From Allomeiothermus silvanus DSM 9946 (GTDB lineage Bacteria; Deinococcota; Deinococci; Deinococcales; Thermaceae), in the NCBI RefSeq assembly GCF_000092125.1, contig NC_014214.1, forward strand, positions 1-64,000: 64,000 nucleotides of DNA, written 5' to 3'. The notes beneath the pieces were generated by a model, which saw only the letters and a list, made by a program, of their open reading frames with translations, was not told the DNA's origin and ran no database searches. Positions 52,028-61,324 of the stretch are shown in pieces; position 1 is the stretch's first letter, and every line of letters begins with the position of its first letter. Position numbers and translations under genes: made by a program.

Positions 52028-55000
52028 ACAGACGCGCTTTCACCCTCATCGAGGTTTTGGTGGCCGCCGGAGTCATCCTGCTGGTGGGCAGCTATGTGGG
52101 CCGCCTGGCCCTGGATAGCCGCGAGGTCACCGACCAGGGCCAGCGCCAGACCCAGGCCGCACAGATCCTGGCCCGACTGGGCAAAGAGGCCCAGCGCGGC
52201 AACCCCCAGGTGGTTCCCCCCAGCGGCACCCGCTCGCTGGAGGCGGCCTTTTTGAGCGGCCTGATGGGCCGGGGAGTGGACGGCTACCGCGCCGAGGTAC
52301 GCGCTGCTCCCGGCTCGGACGGCCTGCGCGACTACGCCCTGCGGGTCTGCTGGCCCGAGGGCTGCGTGGAGGGCAACGCGCGGGGCCCGGCTCCTCTGGC
52401 CGGGGTGGCGGGCAACCCGCCCGCCCAGGTGCAGGTGGGCCGAGGGGTGCTGGAGGTGCTGGTGGAGGGGGAGGTAGCCACCCCGCCGGACGTCCACGTG
52501 ACGAGCGGCCCCACCGATCAGCAGGTGCAGCGCTGGGGCCTGACCCGCCTGGAGGGCCTCCCGCCGGGCAGCTACACGGTGACCGCCCTGGGCATCCGTA
52601 CCGACCGCTACACCTATGAGGCTCCCGCTGTGAACAACGCCAGCCTGGGGCCGGGCCAGGGGGCTCGGGCGGTGGTGAGCTACCAGCCCGTGAGCGGGGC
52701 CGTCAGCGTCCAGGTGAGCGCCCCACAAGACACTTCCGTCAGCGCTACCCTCTCCGGGCCCTCGGGAACCTACAGCGTGCGCGAGTCGGGGCTATTCCCC
52801 TACCTCAAGCCCGGCAGCTACACCCTCTCCGCCCCGTCCACCTCCTGCGGCGATTATCAATGTAAAGCCCGCATCGAGGGCTCCCCGGCCCAGGTGGCTC
52901 CCGGCCAGACCCAAAGCCTGACCCTGACCTACGGCTACGCCAGCGGCAACCTGAAGGTGCAGATCCAGGGCCTTTCCGGCGGGGCAGCGGTGGTAGTGCG
53001 GGGTCCCGCCGGGTACGAGCGCAACCTCTCCGGCACCACCCACCTGACCGATCTGGCCCCCGGGGAGTACACCCTCACCCCCCAGGAGGTGCGCTCAGGG
53101 GGCTACACCTACCGCGCCGGGGAGACCCGCGTGAGCGTGCAGGCCGGTCAGACTGCCCAGGCCACCCTGACTTACGCCCCGGTCACCGGACGGCTCAAGG
53201 TCGTGGTCTCGGCCAGCGGTCCCGCCTCGGGACAGGTGCTCCAGGGCAGTCGGGTTCTCCAGAGTTTCGGGGCTTCGGGGGGCGAGTGGGAACTGGACCC
53301 CGGCCCCTACCGGGTGCAGCCTTTGGCCTACACCCAGGACGACATCCGCTACGAAGCCAGCGCCGCCGGGGTGGAAGTCCGCCCCGGACAGACCGCTACC
53401 GTCAACCTCGCCTACGCCCCGGCGACCGCCCTGCTGGACTTCGCCGTGACCGGTCTGCCCCAGGGCACCCTGGCCGCCGCGAGCCTCGCTGGCCCGGGCG
53501 GCTACAGCCAGGGGTTGCCGGCCAGCCGTCGCCTGACCGACCTGGCCCCGGGCGGCTACAGCTTCAGCGCCCAGCCCGTGGCGGCGGGGGGCTACACCTA
53601 CCTCCCCGACCCGGCCTCCCGCAGCCTGACCCTGAGCGCCGGGGGGCGCTACGCCCTCAACCTCAGCTACACCCGGCAGGAGGGCCAGGTCAGCCTCACC
53701 CTCTCCGGTCAGCCCGAGGGGAGCACCCCCGCCGTCCGCCTGCGCCAGGGCGATCAGTCCTACCCCCTGACCCCAGGGAGGAACGCCGGGCTGCCCACCG
53801 GGGACTACACGGTGGAGGCCGCCGCCCTGGTCAAAGACGGCTTCACCTATCTGCCCCAGGCCCGCCCGGAGCGCTTCACCCTGACCCACGGCCAGACCCA
53901 GGATCTCACGGTCAGCTACGTCCGCCAGTCCGGCACCCTGACGGTGGTCCTCGATGGCCTGGGGACGGCTCCGCTGCACCTCAGCGGGCCGATGAACATG
54001 GACCTCCAGCAGGGGGGTAGCTATACCCTGCTGCCGGGCAGCTACACCCTCAGCGCCGATCCCGTAGAGACCGGCGGCTACCGCTACACCCCGGCGGTGG
54101 AGGGAAGCCCCTTCAGCCTGGCGGTGGGCGAAACCCGCACCGTGACCGTGCGCTACCGCCCGACCACGGCCCGCTTGCAGGTAGAGGTGGGCGGGGTAGG
54201 GGGCCTTACCCCGATCACCCTCTCGGGCCCCACCCCCCGCACCCTGGAGGGCAGCGCCACCCTGGAGTACCTGGCTCCGGGCGACTACACCCTCACCCCC
54301 AGCCCGGTGACCCGCGATGAATCCACCCCTTACGGCACCGGGCGGTACACCTACCGGGCCGAAGGCCGCGCCCTGACCCTGACCGCCGGCCAGACCGCCC
54401 AGGCCACCCTCACCTACATCCGCCAGCAGGGGGATCTCCTGGTGGCCCTCTCCGGGCTGCCCAGCGGGGCCGCCGCCCGATTGCGCTTGCAGGGAGGCGG
54501 GCTGGACTACAGCTTCGCGGGGGGCGCTTTGAGCGGCCTGCCCACCGGGAGCTACACCCTGACCCCGGAAGCGGTGCGCGTCGGGGCCTACACCTACCGC
54601 GCCAACCCCCAGAGCTTCACCCTGGCCCACGGGGAGACTCAGGCCCTCACGGTGAACTACCAGGCCGCCTCCGGGGCTTTGCGGGTGAACCTCAGCGGGC
54701 CTTCCGGGATGCCCAGCGCCAGCGCCCGGATCTGGCAGGGCGGCACCCTGGTGACCACCCTGGCCGGCGGGGTGCTGGAAGACCTCGCCCCCGGGAACTA
54801 CCGGGTGGAGCCCCTCATCGTGCGCGACGCGGCGGGCTTCGACTACGCCGCCCCCGAGGCCACCGTCACGGTGGCGGCGGGCCAGACCGCCGAGGTCAAC
54901 CTGGCCTACGTCAAACAGTCGGCCTTCGTCAACCTCAGCGTGAGCGGGGCCCCCAGCGCCTACAGCCTCACCCTCTCCGGGCCGAAGGGATACACCCTCT

Positions 55001-56529
55001 CCGCCCCCGGGAGCTACGAGGTGGCGGTAGGGGCCTACACCGCCAGCGCCCCCGACCTCAACTACAGCGGTTTCCTCTACCGGGCCTCGGTGAACCCGGG
55101 TAGCTTCACCCTGGCTCCCGGGCAGATCCTCGACCTCAGCCTCAGCTACACCAAGCAGGCGGGCCGCTTCCGCTTCACCCTCTCCGGCCTGCCCACCGGA
55201 GCCCAGGCCCCCCTCAGCCTCTCCGGGCCGGGCAGCTACAGCGCCAATCTCCCCAACGGCACCACCACCACCCCTGACCTGGCCCCTGGGGCCTATACCC
55301 TCTCCACCCCGGATCTGGCGGCGGGCGGATACACCTGGCGGGCCTCGGGGAACGCCGGGCGGTACACCCTCGGGGTGGGCGACACCCTGCCGGTGGCCCT
55401 CAGCTACGCCCCCGTCACCGGGCGGGTGCAGGTCATCGTGAGCGGGGTGCCCTCCGGGGCCGCCCCCACCCTGCGCATCGTGCAGGGGGGCGTGCTCTAC
55501 AGCTTCAGCGGCAGCGCCAGCTACGAACTCCCGCCGGGGAGCTACACCTTGCAGGCCGACCCCCTGGCCTCCGGGGGCTATACCTACACGCCCAGCGGAG
55601 CCGGCAGCTTCAGCGTGAGCGCCGGGCAGACCGTGACCCTCTCGGTGGTGTACGCCCCCACCACCGGGCGGCTCCGGGTGGTCACCTCGGGGCTGCCCTT
55701 CGCCCCCGGGTACAGCCTCTCGGGGCCGCAGGGCTACAGCGTCACCCAGGCCGATCAGACCTTCGACGACGTGCCCCCTGGGGTCTACACCGCCTACCCC
55801 AACCCCCGTACCCGGGACGCGGGAGGTGGGGTGATTTACAGCTACACCGCCGCCTCCGCCCAGGCCACCGTCACGGCGGGCCAGACCGCCACCCTCTACG
55901 TGAACTACCGGGCCTCCGGCTCGGTGGTGCTCCAGATCAACCGCACCTCGGGCAACGCCCCCATCGATGTCCGCTTCAACGGCGGCACCTACACCGCGCC
56001 CGGGCGCTACGTGATCAACGGGCTAGCCCCGGGGAGCTACCCGCTGGACATGCGCACCACCTACTGGAACGGCCTGGCCTTCTACCCCAGCGGCCCCAAC
56101 CCGGTTACGGTGAGCCCGGAAAACGCCACCCAGGTCACCGTGACCTACGTGCCGGAGAACCGCGCGGTGCTCAACCTGAGCGTGATCAAGGCGTACTACG
56201 GCTCCGACAACCGTTTCCTCAACACCCCCCCGCCCTCGGTGACCCTGTTGCAAAGCGGATGGTCCTACTACACCGCCGGGGTGGGCAGCTACAGCCTCTC
56301 GCTTTACCCGGGCAACACCTACACCCTGGATAAGGCGGTGGGCTACGAGGTGCAGATCGCCGCCAGCTGTGGCCTGTTCGGTTGCTGGGAGCGGCTGTAC
56401 TGGCAGCTGGGCAGCGTGAGCGGCTTACCCCTGGTACCCTGGGCCGGCGAGGTCTACAGCGCCCAGGTGGTCTGGCGGGCCAAGCGCTGCTACCAGAGTG
56501 GGTTCAACTGGATTTGCGAAACGTACTGA
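52024..56529 (+). CDS. giant minor pilin with about 15 PEGA-like repeats
   Basis: Protein of 1501 residues. Class III signal RRAFTLIEVLVAAGVILLVG, then a ~100-residue pilin-like region with a Cys pair (RVCWPEGCVEG), then from about residue 135 to 1420 some 15 tandem units of about 80 residues. Each unit has a strand SGxLxVxVSGLP, a LxGPxGY turn, a core LAPGxYTLxxxPVxxGGYTY, and an end GQTxxLTVxYxxx. The pattern resembles PEGA/surface beta-sandwich repeats. The C-terminal ~80 residues are distinct and Cys-rich (SCGLFGCWERLYW, KRCYQSGFNWICETY). It is probably exposed as a long rod at the pilus tip, as an adhesin. Far larger than known minor pilins such as ComZ. Confidence 0.88.
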   Translation: MNRRAFTLIEVLVAAGVILLVGSYVGRLALDSREVTDQGQRQTQAAQILARLGKEAQRGNPQVVPPSGTRSLEAAFLSGLMGRGVDGYRAEVRAAPGSDGLRDYALRVCWPEGCVEGNARGPAPLAGVAGNPPAQVQVGRGVLEVLVEGEVATPPDVHVTSGPTDQQVQRWGLTRLEGLPPGSYTVTALGIRTDRYTYEAPAVNNASLGPGQGARAVVSYQPVSGAVSVQVSAPQDTSVSATLSGPSGTYSVRESGLFPYLKPGSYTLSAPSTSCGDYQCKARIEGSPAQVAPGQTQSLTLTYGYASGNLKVQIQGLSGGAAVVVRGPAGYERNLSGTTHLTDLAPGEYTLTPQEVRSGGYTYRAGETRVSVQAGQTAQATLTYAPVTGRLKVVVSASGPASGQVLQGSRVLQSFGASGGEWELDPGPYRVQPLAYTQDDIRYEASAAGVEVRPGQTATVNLAYAPATALLDFAVTGLPQGTLAAASLAGPGGYSQGLPASRRLTDLAPGGYSFSAQPVAAGGYTYLPDPASRSLTLSAGGRYALNLSYTRQEGQVSLTLSGQPEGSTPAVRLRQGDQSYPLTPGRNAGLPTGDYTVEAAALVKDGFTYLPQARPERFTLTHGQTQDLTVSYVRQSGTLTVVLDGLGTAPLHLSGPMNMDLQQGGSYTLLPGSYTLSADPVETGGYRYTPAVEGSPFSLAVGETRTVTVRYRPTTARLQVEVGGVGGLTPITLSGPTPRTLEGSATLEYLAPGDYTLTPSPVTRDESTPYGTGRYTYRAEGRALTLTAGQTAQATLTYIRQQGDLLVALSGLPSGAAARLRLQGGGLDYSFAGGALSGLPTGSYTLTPEAVRVGAYTYRANPQSFTLAHGETQALTVNYQAASGALRVNLSGPSGMPSASARIWQGGTLVTTLAGGVLEDLAPGNYRVEPLIVRDAAGFDYAAPEATVTVAAGQTAEVNLAYVKQSAFVNLSVSGAPSAYSLTLSGPKGYTLSAPGSYEVAVGAYTASAPDLNYSGFLYRASVNPGSFTLAPGQILDLSLSYTKQAGRFRFTLSGLPTGAQAPLSLSGPGSYSANLPNGTTTTPDLAPGAYTLSTPDLAAGGYTWRASGNAGRYTLGVGDTLPVALSYAPVTGRVQVIVSGVPSGAAPTLRIVQGGVLYSFSGSASYELPPGSYTLQADPLASGGYTYTPSGAGSFSVSAGQTVTLSVVYAPTTGRLRVVTSGLPFAPGYSLSGPQGYSVTQADQTFDDVPPGVYTAYPNPRTRDAGGGVIYSYTAASAQATVTAGQTATLYVNYRASGSVVLQINRTSGNAPIDVRFNGGTYTAPGRYVINGLAPGSYPLDMRTTYWNGLAFYPSGPNPVTVSPENATQVTVTYVPENRAVLNLSVIKAYYGSDNRFLNTPPPSVTLLQSGWSYYTAGVGSYSLSLYPGNTYTLDKAVGYEVQIAASCGLFGCWERLYWQLGSVSGLPLVPWAGEVYSAQVVWRAKRCYQSGFNWICETY

Positions 56530-56541
56530 AGGAGGACAGGC

Positions 56542-57192
56542 ATGACCCCGGAACACGCCCGTGAGATTCTAGAGGTCTTACAGGACTATTCCCCGGTTTC
56601 CGAGGAGACCTACCGGGCCCTGGAGCTTCTGGAGGCGGAGGGGGTGCGCCCGTACTTCCGCGACCGCCTCGAGGAGGCCCGCGAACCGCTCACCCCGCCG
56701 GAGCGGCTGGAGGCGCTGCTCTACGATCCCTCGGAGCAGGTGCGCTCCGAACTGGCCCGCCACCCCGGCCTCCAGGGGGAGCAGATCCTCTTCCTGGCCG
56801 AGACGGGCGGGGCCGCCGTCCGGGAGGCGCTGGGGAAGCGCTACACCCTCAGCCTCCGGGCTATGGAGGCGCTGGCCGCGGACGACCCTCCGGCCAGCCT
56901 GTGCCGCAACCCCACCCTGCCGGAGTACCTGCAACTGGAGATCCTGGAAAGCCACCCCGAACGGACCGCGGATCTGCTACGAAACCCCAACGCCTCCCCG
57001 CAGGTGCTGGAGCAGATCGCCCGCAGCAACCAGGACGAGGAAATCCTGGAAACCGTCCTGTACCACGACAAAACCCGCCTCTCCACCCTGGCCTACATCG
57101 CCGAAGAGGCCCCCGACTCCCTGACCCGGAACCGGGCCCGCGAGGTCCTGGAAGACCGGTTGCAAAGGCTGGAACACTCCCTGGAGCGCTGA
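56542..57192 (+). CDS. helical-repeat (HEAT/LRV-like) protein in the pilin operon
   Basis: Protein of 216 residues, soluble, with repeated two-helix units: LYDPSEQVRSELARHPGLQG, ETGGAAVREALGKRYTLSLR, CRNPTLPEYLQLEILESHPE, NPNASPQVLEQIARSNQDEE. The spacing resembles LRV or HEAT-like repeats that bind proteins. It has no signal or membrane span, unlike all neighbours. It might be a cytoplasmic chaperone or regulator for the pilins; this is inferred from position only. SD AAGGAGG before ATG 56542. Confidence 0.75.
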   Translation: MTPEHAREILEVLQDYSPVSEETYRALELLEAEGVRPYFRDRLEEAREPLTPPERLEALLYDPSEQVRSELARHPGLQGEQILFLAETGGAAVREALGKRYTLSLRAMEALAADDPPASLCRNPTLPEYLQLEILESHPERTADLLRNPNASPQVLEQIARSNQDEEILETVLYHDKTRLSTLAYIAEEAPDSLTRNRAREVLEDRLQRLEHSLER

Positions 57193-57201
57193 GGAGATGG
57201 A

Positions 57202-58734
57202 ATGCGAAAGTTAAGCGGTCTGACCCTGGTGGAGACCCTGGTGGCCGTGCTCCTGGCGGGGCTGCTGGCTGCCGGGGCGGTGCGGCTTTTGGTGGCCTCC
57301 ACCGACCAGCAGCGAGCCGTGGTGCAGGGCACCAATTTGCAAGCCGACCTGCGCCGGGCGGGGGGCGCGGTGGAGCAGGTCATGCGCGAGCGGCCCTTCC
57401 TGCTGCCCTTGCGGGGCAACCCGGCGGGGCTGGAATACCTGCAAGCCCTGCCGGAGAGCCGCTTCCGGGTGCTGGGGGTGAGTGCCTCGGGCCTCACGGT
57501 GCGCTTCAGCAACCCGGCCTACGACCCCCGCGCCCTGCGCCGGGCGGTGGTGGTGGACTCCGGCGGCAACGGCTACGTCTACACCCTGAGCGGGGTGCAG
57601 GCCCTGGACCCCGCCAGCGGCACCTACGCCCTGGCCGGGACGGCCTGCACCGTTCCGGGCGGAACCGGGCTGCAAGGCATCGGAGCGGCGCGGGCCCGGC
57701 TGGGCAGCGGGGCGGCTCTGGCGAGCTTCGGCGGAAGCGGCGGGCAGGCCGACGCCCTGTACTTCCAGCAGGAGGACGACCCCCCGGAGGTGCTCCTGAG
57801 CGGAAGCGCTCCCCGGCTGCGCTACGCCTACCGGGCTGCGGATGGACAGAGCCTCTACGCCGACGCCCCGGCCCTCTTCCAGACCCAGGGAGGAACCCGC
57901 TACGACCTGGCCGGGGTGGCCCTGGACTTCTCCGTCCGGCAGGGCGAGGGCTCCAAGGAGGCCCGCCGCACGCTGCTGCGCGACCTCACCTTCCAGGCCG
58001 ACGGGGGTCTGGGCTTGCGCTCGTTGGGGTGCAACCCGCTTTCCGCCCCGCCCCCGCTCGCTGCGGGGGACTGGCGCATCGAGATCGCCGGAGTGGACCC
58101 GGGGGTGATGGCCTCGGTGGGGGTGGCGGGCCCCGGCGGCTACCGCCGCACCCTCACCGCCAGCGCCACCCTCTCCGGCCTGGTCCAGGGGACCTACGAG
58201 CTATCGGCCTCGAGCGTGGTGCATCCGGCTCTGCCCTTCGTGCGCTACCGACCCACCCAGCCCGCCGAGGGCAGCAGCCTGGGCGTGGACGTGGGCGGGG
58301 CCAACCGTCCGGTGACTTCGGTGCGCTACCTGCGCGTGCCGGGCGCCTTGCGGGTCGAAGTGCAGGGGCTGCCCGCCGGGCTGAGCGCCCCCCTGCAAGC
58401 CGCCGGCAGCTTCCAGAGCTACCCCTTCAGCCTGGGCAGCGGCGCCCACCGCCTTGCGGTAGAGGCCGGGCGCTACGTCCTGGACTGGGGCAAACTGCCG
58501 GACCCTGGCGGGCGGGGGGAGTGGGTGCCGGACCGAGAGAGCTACGCCGTGGACGTGCCCAGCGACGGGGAGGGAGACGGCGGGGTGGTGTCCTACCGCT
58601 TCGAGAAATACCTGGCCAAGGTCAACCTGAGGGTCAACAACCTGAGCGGGGCCAACGCCTCGCCCAAGGTCTGCCTCTATCCGTCCAACGGCGGCCAGGT
58701 AGACCCCAATGCAACGGTTTATCAATGCCCCTAG
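57202..58734 (+). CDS. PilW-like minor pilin with PEGA-like repeats
   Basis: Protein of 510 residues. Prepilin signal RKLSGLTLVETLVAVLLAGL, a PilW-like domain to about residue 280 (FRVLGVSASGLTVRFSNPAY, GGNGYVYTLSGVQALDPASG), then about two and a half units of the beta repeat seen in the giant pilin (IEIAGVDPGVMASVGVAGPG; LRVEVQGLPAGLSAPLQAAG; VNLRVNNLSGANASPKVCLY). It likely sits with the giant pilin in the tip complex. Ends abruptly at TVYQCP; an SD for the next gene follows at once. Confidence 0.85.
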   Translation: MRKLSGLTLVETLVAVLLAGLLAAGAVRLLVASTDQQRAVVQGTNLQADLRRAGGAVEQVMRERPFLLPLRGNPAGLEYLQALPESRFRVLGVSASGLTVRFSNPAYDPRALRRAVVVDSGGNGYVYTLSGVQALDPASGTYALAGTACTVPGGTGLQGIGAARARLGSGAALASFGGSGGQADALYFQQEDDPPEVLLSGSAPRLRYAYRAADGQSLYADAPALFQTQGGTRYDLAGVALDFSVRQGEGSKEARRTLLRDLTFQADGGLGLRSLGCNPLSAPPPLAAGDWRIEIAGVDPGVMASVGVAGPGGYRRTLTASATLSGLVQGTYELSASSVVHPALPFVRYRPTQPAEGSSLGVDVGGANRPVTSVRYLRVPGALRVEVQGLPAGLSAPLQAAGSFQSYPFSLGSGAHRLAVEAGRYVLDWGKLPDPGGRGEWVPDRESYAVDVPSDGEGDGGVVSYRFEKYLAKVNLRVNNLSGANASPKVCLYPSNGGQVDPNATVYQCP

Positions 58735-58748
58735 GAGGTGTGCGAAGA

Positions 58749-60149
58749 ATGCGACGGTTAAGGTTAATAGGACTGCTGTTGACGCTGGCTACCGGAGGAG
58801 CCCTGGCGGGTGCCTGCGACACCGGTCAGGTTGAGAGGGTGGGGACCAAGACCGAGGTAAACGCCTTCGGGGAGCGCTGCCTGGGCTTCGAGCTGCCCGG
58901 GGACGCCACCGAGGCCAACTACAGCGTTACCGCCCTGAGCGTGCCGTATGCCGTGGGGCGTACCCTGACGCCGCTGAACCGCGGAACGCCGGTCGCCACC
59001 CTGGACCTGCCGGTAAAGCTGGAATCGGGGGGCGTTAAAGACGTTGAGGTGGACTATCGCAACCAGGAGGTGGCCTACCTGCGGGTCAATTTCGAGGTGG
59101 GCGTCCAGGAGGGCACCCTCACCCGCACTCAAGGCGGAAGTTCCCGCGATATCGCCGCTATTCGTCCCGGACTGAACATCACCGCCCCGTGGGTGGTGGG
59201 CTGGCTGGGCACCTTCGGTCTGATCGGCATCTTCGCCTGGCCCAACGCCACCGCTACCTCCACCTACGACGAGGTGGTCCCCCTGAACGCGCCTCCCATC
59301 ACCTACAGCGTGGGCGGGGGCGGGGGGTGCCTGGCCTTCAACGGGACCTGGGACTCGATCACCGTCTACCCCAACCAGCTGCAACCGGGGCGGTTCTACG
59401 AGCTTAAGGTGGGGCTGCGCTGCGGCGGGCTGTTCCAGGGCAACCAGGCCTTCGTGGGCCTGGTTGCCCCGGATCTGATTGGCCTGCGCTGGGAGCGGGA
59501 CGGGGCCTGGCAGAACTCCCCCTTCCCGCCCGGAGGGCTCGGTGTGGACCATCCCCGCTACCCCTTCAGCCGCCTTCTCCCCGATAACACCTATCTCTAC
59601 TGGGAGGTTCCCACCCCCGGCTACTACGCCCACGCGGTGGCTATAGACACCGGGGTCTTCAACACCAAGTCGGCTCCCGTCCAGCCCGGTGTTTCGGTTC
59701 CTTATCGGCTGCGGTCGCTTACCAGTCGTATCGTCCGCGATCCCGATTCGGGGGATTCTACCGAGCTGTCCACCGGCTATGTGGTGTACTCCCTTCCCGA
59801 CCACCCCATTCTGGGCCCGGTAGCGGTCCAGGAGACCTACACCGACTCCGAGACTCCCACCGATGTCACCCTGCTGCGCCTTTTGCCGGGGTCGGATCCG
59901 GTCGAAGGGATCAAGAACTTCACCCTCTCGGATTTCAGCCTGGGCGTCAACTCGGTCACCTACCAGACCCAGACCCAGAGCCAGAACGGGTCCACCGTCA
60001 CCCGCTCGGTCCCCGTCTATAACCTCAACCCGCCCGCCACCCACGACATCGTGATCCGCACCCAGAGCGCGGTGGGCTGTACCTGGGAAGGCCCGAAAAC
60101 CTACTACTGCGGTAGCTACGGTCGGTTCCGGAACGGTGCCTGGCAGTGA
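58749..60149 (+). CDS. secreted protein of the pilus cluster
   Basis: Protein of 466 residues starting at ATG 58749 (SD GGAGGTG): signal peptide RRLRLIGLLLTLATGGALAG, a Cys pair (GACDTGQ ... ERCLGFE), a ~100-residue unit with VKLESGGVKDVEVDYR (the repeat-end pattern), another Cys pair (GGCLAFN ... LRCGGLF) and a Cys-containing tail (VGCTWEGPKTYYCGSYG). Beta-rich. Its last residues resemble the C-terminal Cys/Trp/Tyr segment of the giant pilin. Possibly a tip-associated adhesin. The open frame upstream of 58749 overlaps the pilin gene and is not coding. Confidence 0.78.
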   Translation: MRRLRLIGLLLTLATGGALAGACDTGQVERVGTKTEVNAFGERCLGFELPGDATEANYSVTALSVPYAVGRTLTPLNRGTPVATLDLPVKLESGGVKDVEVDYRNQEVAYLRVNFEVGVQEGTLTRTQGGSSRDIAAIRPGLNITAPWVVGWLGTFGLIGIFAWPNATATSTYDEVVPLNAPPITYSVGGGGGCLAFNGTWDSITVYPNQLQPGRFYELKVGLRCGGLFQGNQAFVGLVAPDLIGLRWERDGAWQNSPFPPGGLGVDHPRYPFSRLLPDNTYLYWEVPTPGYYAHAVAIDTGVFNTKSAPVQPGVSVPYRLRSLTSRIVRDPDSGDSTELSTGYVVYSLPDHPILGPVAVQETYTDSETPTDVTLLRLLPGSDPVEGIKNFTLSDFSLGVNSVTYQTQTQSQNGSTVTRSVPVYNLNPPATHDIVIRTQSAVGCTWEGPKTYYCGSYGRFRNGAWQ

Positions 60150-60196
60150 TTCTCATCTTCCTCTTTTGCCTCCCCAGGAGCCGCTAAACTGAAGAC

Positions 60197-61303
60197 ATGC
60201 GACGCTTGATCCTTCTCACGGCGCTGCTCCTTTTGGGAGCGGCCTGCAACCAGAAGTCCCCACCCCCGCCTCCGCCCCCGCCGGTGCAGGACCCCGATCC
60301 TCTGGGGCCCTTGCGGATGTCGCTGCAAGACTTCGTCCTGGTCCTGGATCGGCCCCGGGAGATGGACGGCCTGGCGGCCCAGCTGTACGTGGGGCCGAGC
60401 GACGGCTCCTGGCTGGAGTACATGACCAATTTCTGGCCCTACGAGGATGCCCGGGTGGGCACCGATGTCACCAGACTCCGCCTGCGCGAGGGGCGGATCG
60501 AGGTCTTCGCCGAGGACCGCTCGTACAACAAGGTCTACGGCGGGCGGCGCTTCCGCTGGGTCTACCGCTTCCGCTTCGACGACTCGGGCTTCCCTCCGAA
60601 GCTGGTCTTTCCCGACGGCCCGGTGGCCTTCGAGGTCCTCGACCGCTTCCCCTGGGGGGATCAGTGGCCGGGCGACTATTCGGTCATCGGCCGTCTGCAA
60701 ACGGTGGCGGTGGGGGGCGGGTTGCAGGTCTGCATCCGGCAGCGCTGGACCACCCCGAACGAGACCCTGGAGCCGGGCCTGTGGGGGGCAGCGGCACAGA
60801 ATGCTGGCAGCGCTGCGCCCCGCCGAACCCCCTACCAGCCCAACTACCTCGTGACCTACCTGTGGAAGGACGGGGAGTTCACGGGCCGCCCCGCGGGTGA
60901 GGGGGACGGGAGCATCGCCCTGGGCAATCCACGCCCTGAATTCGGCAACCGTATCTACTTCGACGACCGCCCCCACAGCGTGGTGATGATCTCCAAGAGC
61001 CTCAACCGCGGGGAGTACCCCCAGCCCTGGGAGGGGCGCTGGTTCCGCACCTACAACCGGGGCTTCGGGGCCTACCACGACCCCAGCGCCCCCGGCGGGG
61101 TGCGCTGCGAGTTCGGGGAGGGCTGGCGCACGGAGGAGGTCACCGACCCCGGCGAGATCGCCCTGCTGGAGCAGTACCAGAGCACGATGGGCAATCCCAA
61201 CTACCAGCAACTCCCGCCCTACCCGCTGTTCTCCCGGCTCGATCCGAAGCTCTGCCCCAAGCCCTGGCGGCAGGGGGACGGGACCTGCCAGATGAACCCC
61301 TGA
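60197..61303 (+). CDS. lipoprotein of unknown function
   Basis: Protein of 368 residues with lipobox LLLLGAACNQ, a run of eight prolines, and a large domain rich in aromatic residues (RRFRWVYRFRFDDSGFPPKL, FDDRPHSVVMISKSLNRGEY). Three further cysteines. It probably faces the periplasm from the outer membrane. No family recognised. Last plus-strand gene of the pilus cluster. Confidence 0.72.
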   Translation: MRRLILLTALLLLGAACNQKSPPPPPPPPVQDPDPLGPLRMSLQDFVLVLDRPREMDGLAAQLYVGPSDGSWLEYMTNFWPYEDARVGTDVTRLRLREGRIEVFAEDRSYNKVYGGRRFRWVYRFRFDDSGFPPKLVFPDGPVAFEVLDRFPWGDQWPGDYSVIGRLQTVAVGGGLQVCIRQRWTTPNETLEPGLWGAAAQNAGSAAPRRTPYQPNYLVTYLWKDGEFTGRPAGEGDGSIALGNPRPEFGNRIYFDDRPHSVVMISKSLNRGEYPQPWEGRWFRTYNRGFGAYHDPSAPGGVRCEFGEGWRTEEVTDPGEIALLEQYQSTMGNPNYQQLPPYPLFSRLDPKLCPKPWRQGDGTCQMNP

Positions 61304-61324
61304 TAGCAAAAACCAGATAAAAGC

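Noticed and set aside
53095-54630. 511-codon minus-strand frame
   Set aside because: Antisense of the repeat region of the giant pilin; periodic composition mirrors the repeats.
56901-58748. 616 codons open upstream of the 466-residue secreted protein
   Set aside because: It overlaps the helical-repeat and PilW-like genes in another frame and reads as Pro/Gly/Arg-rich noise; a signal peptide and SD mark 58749 as the start.
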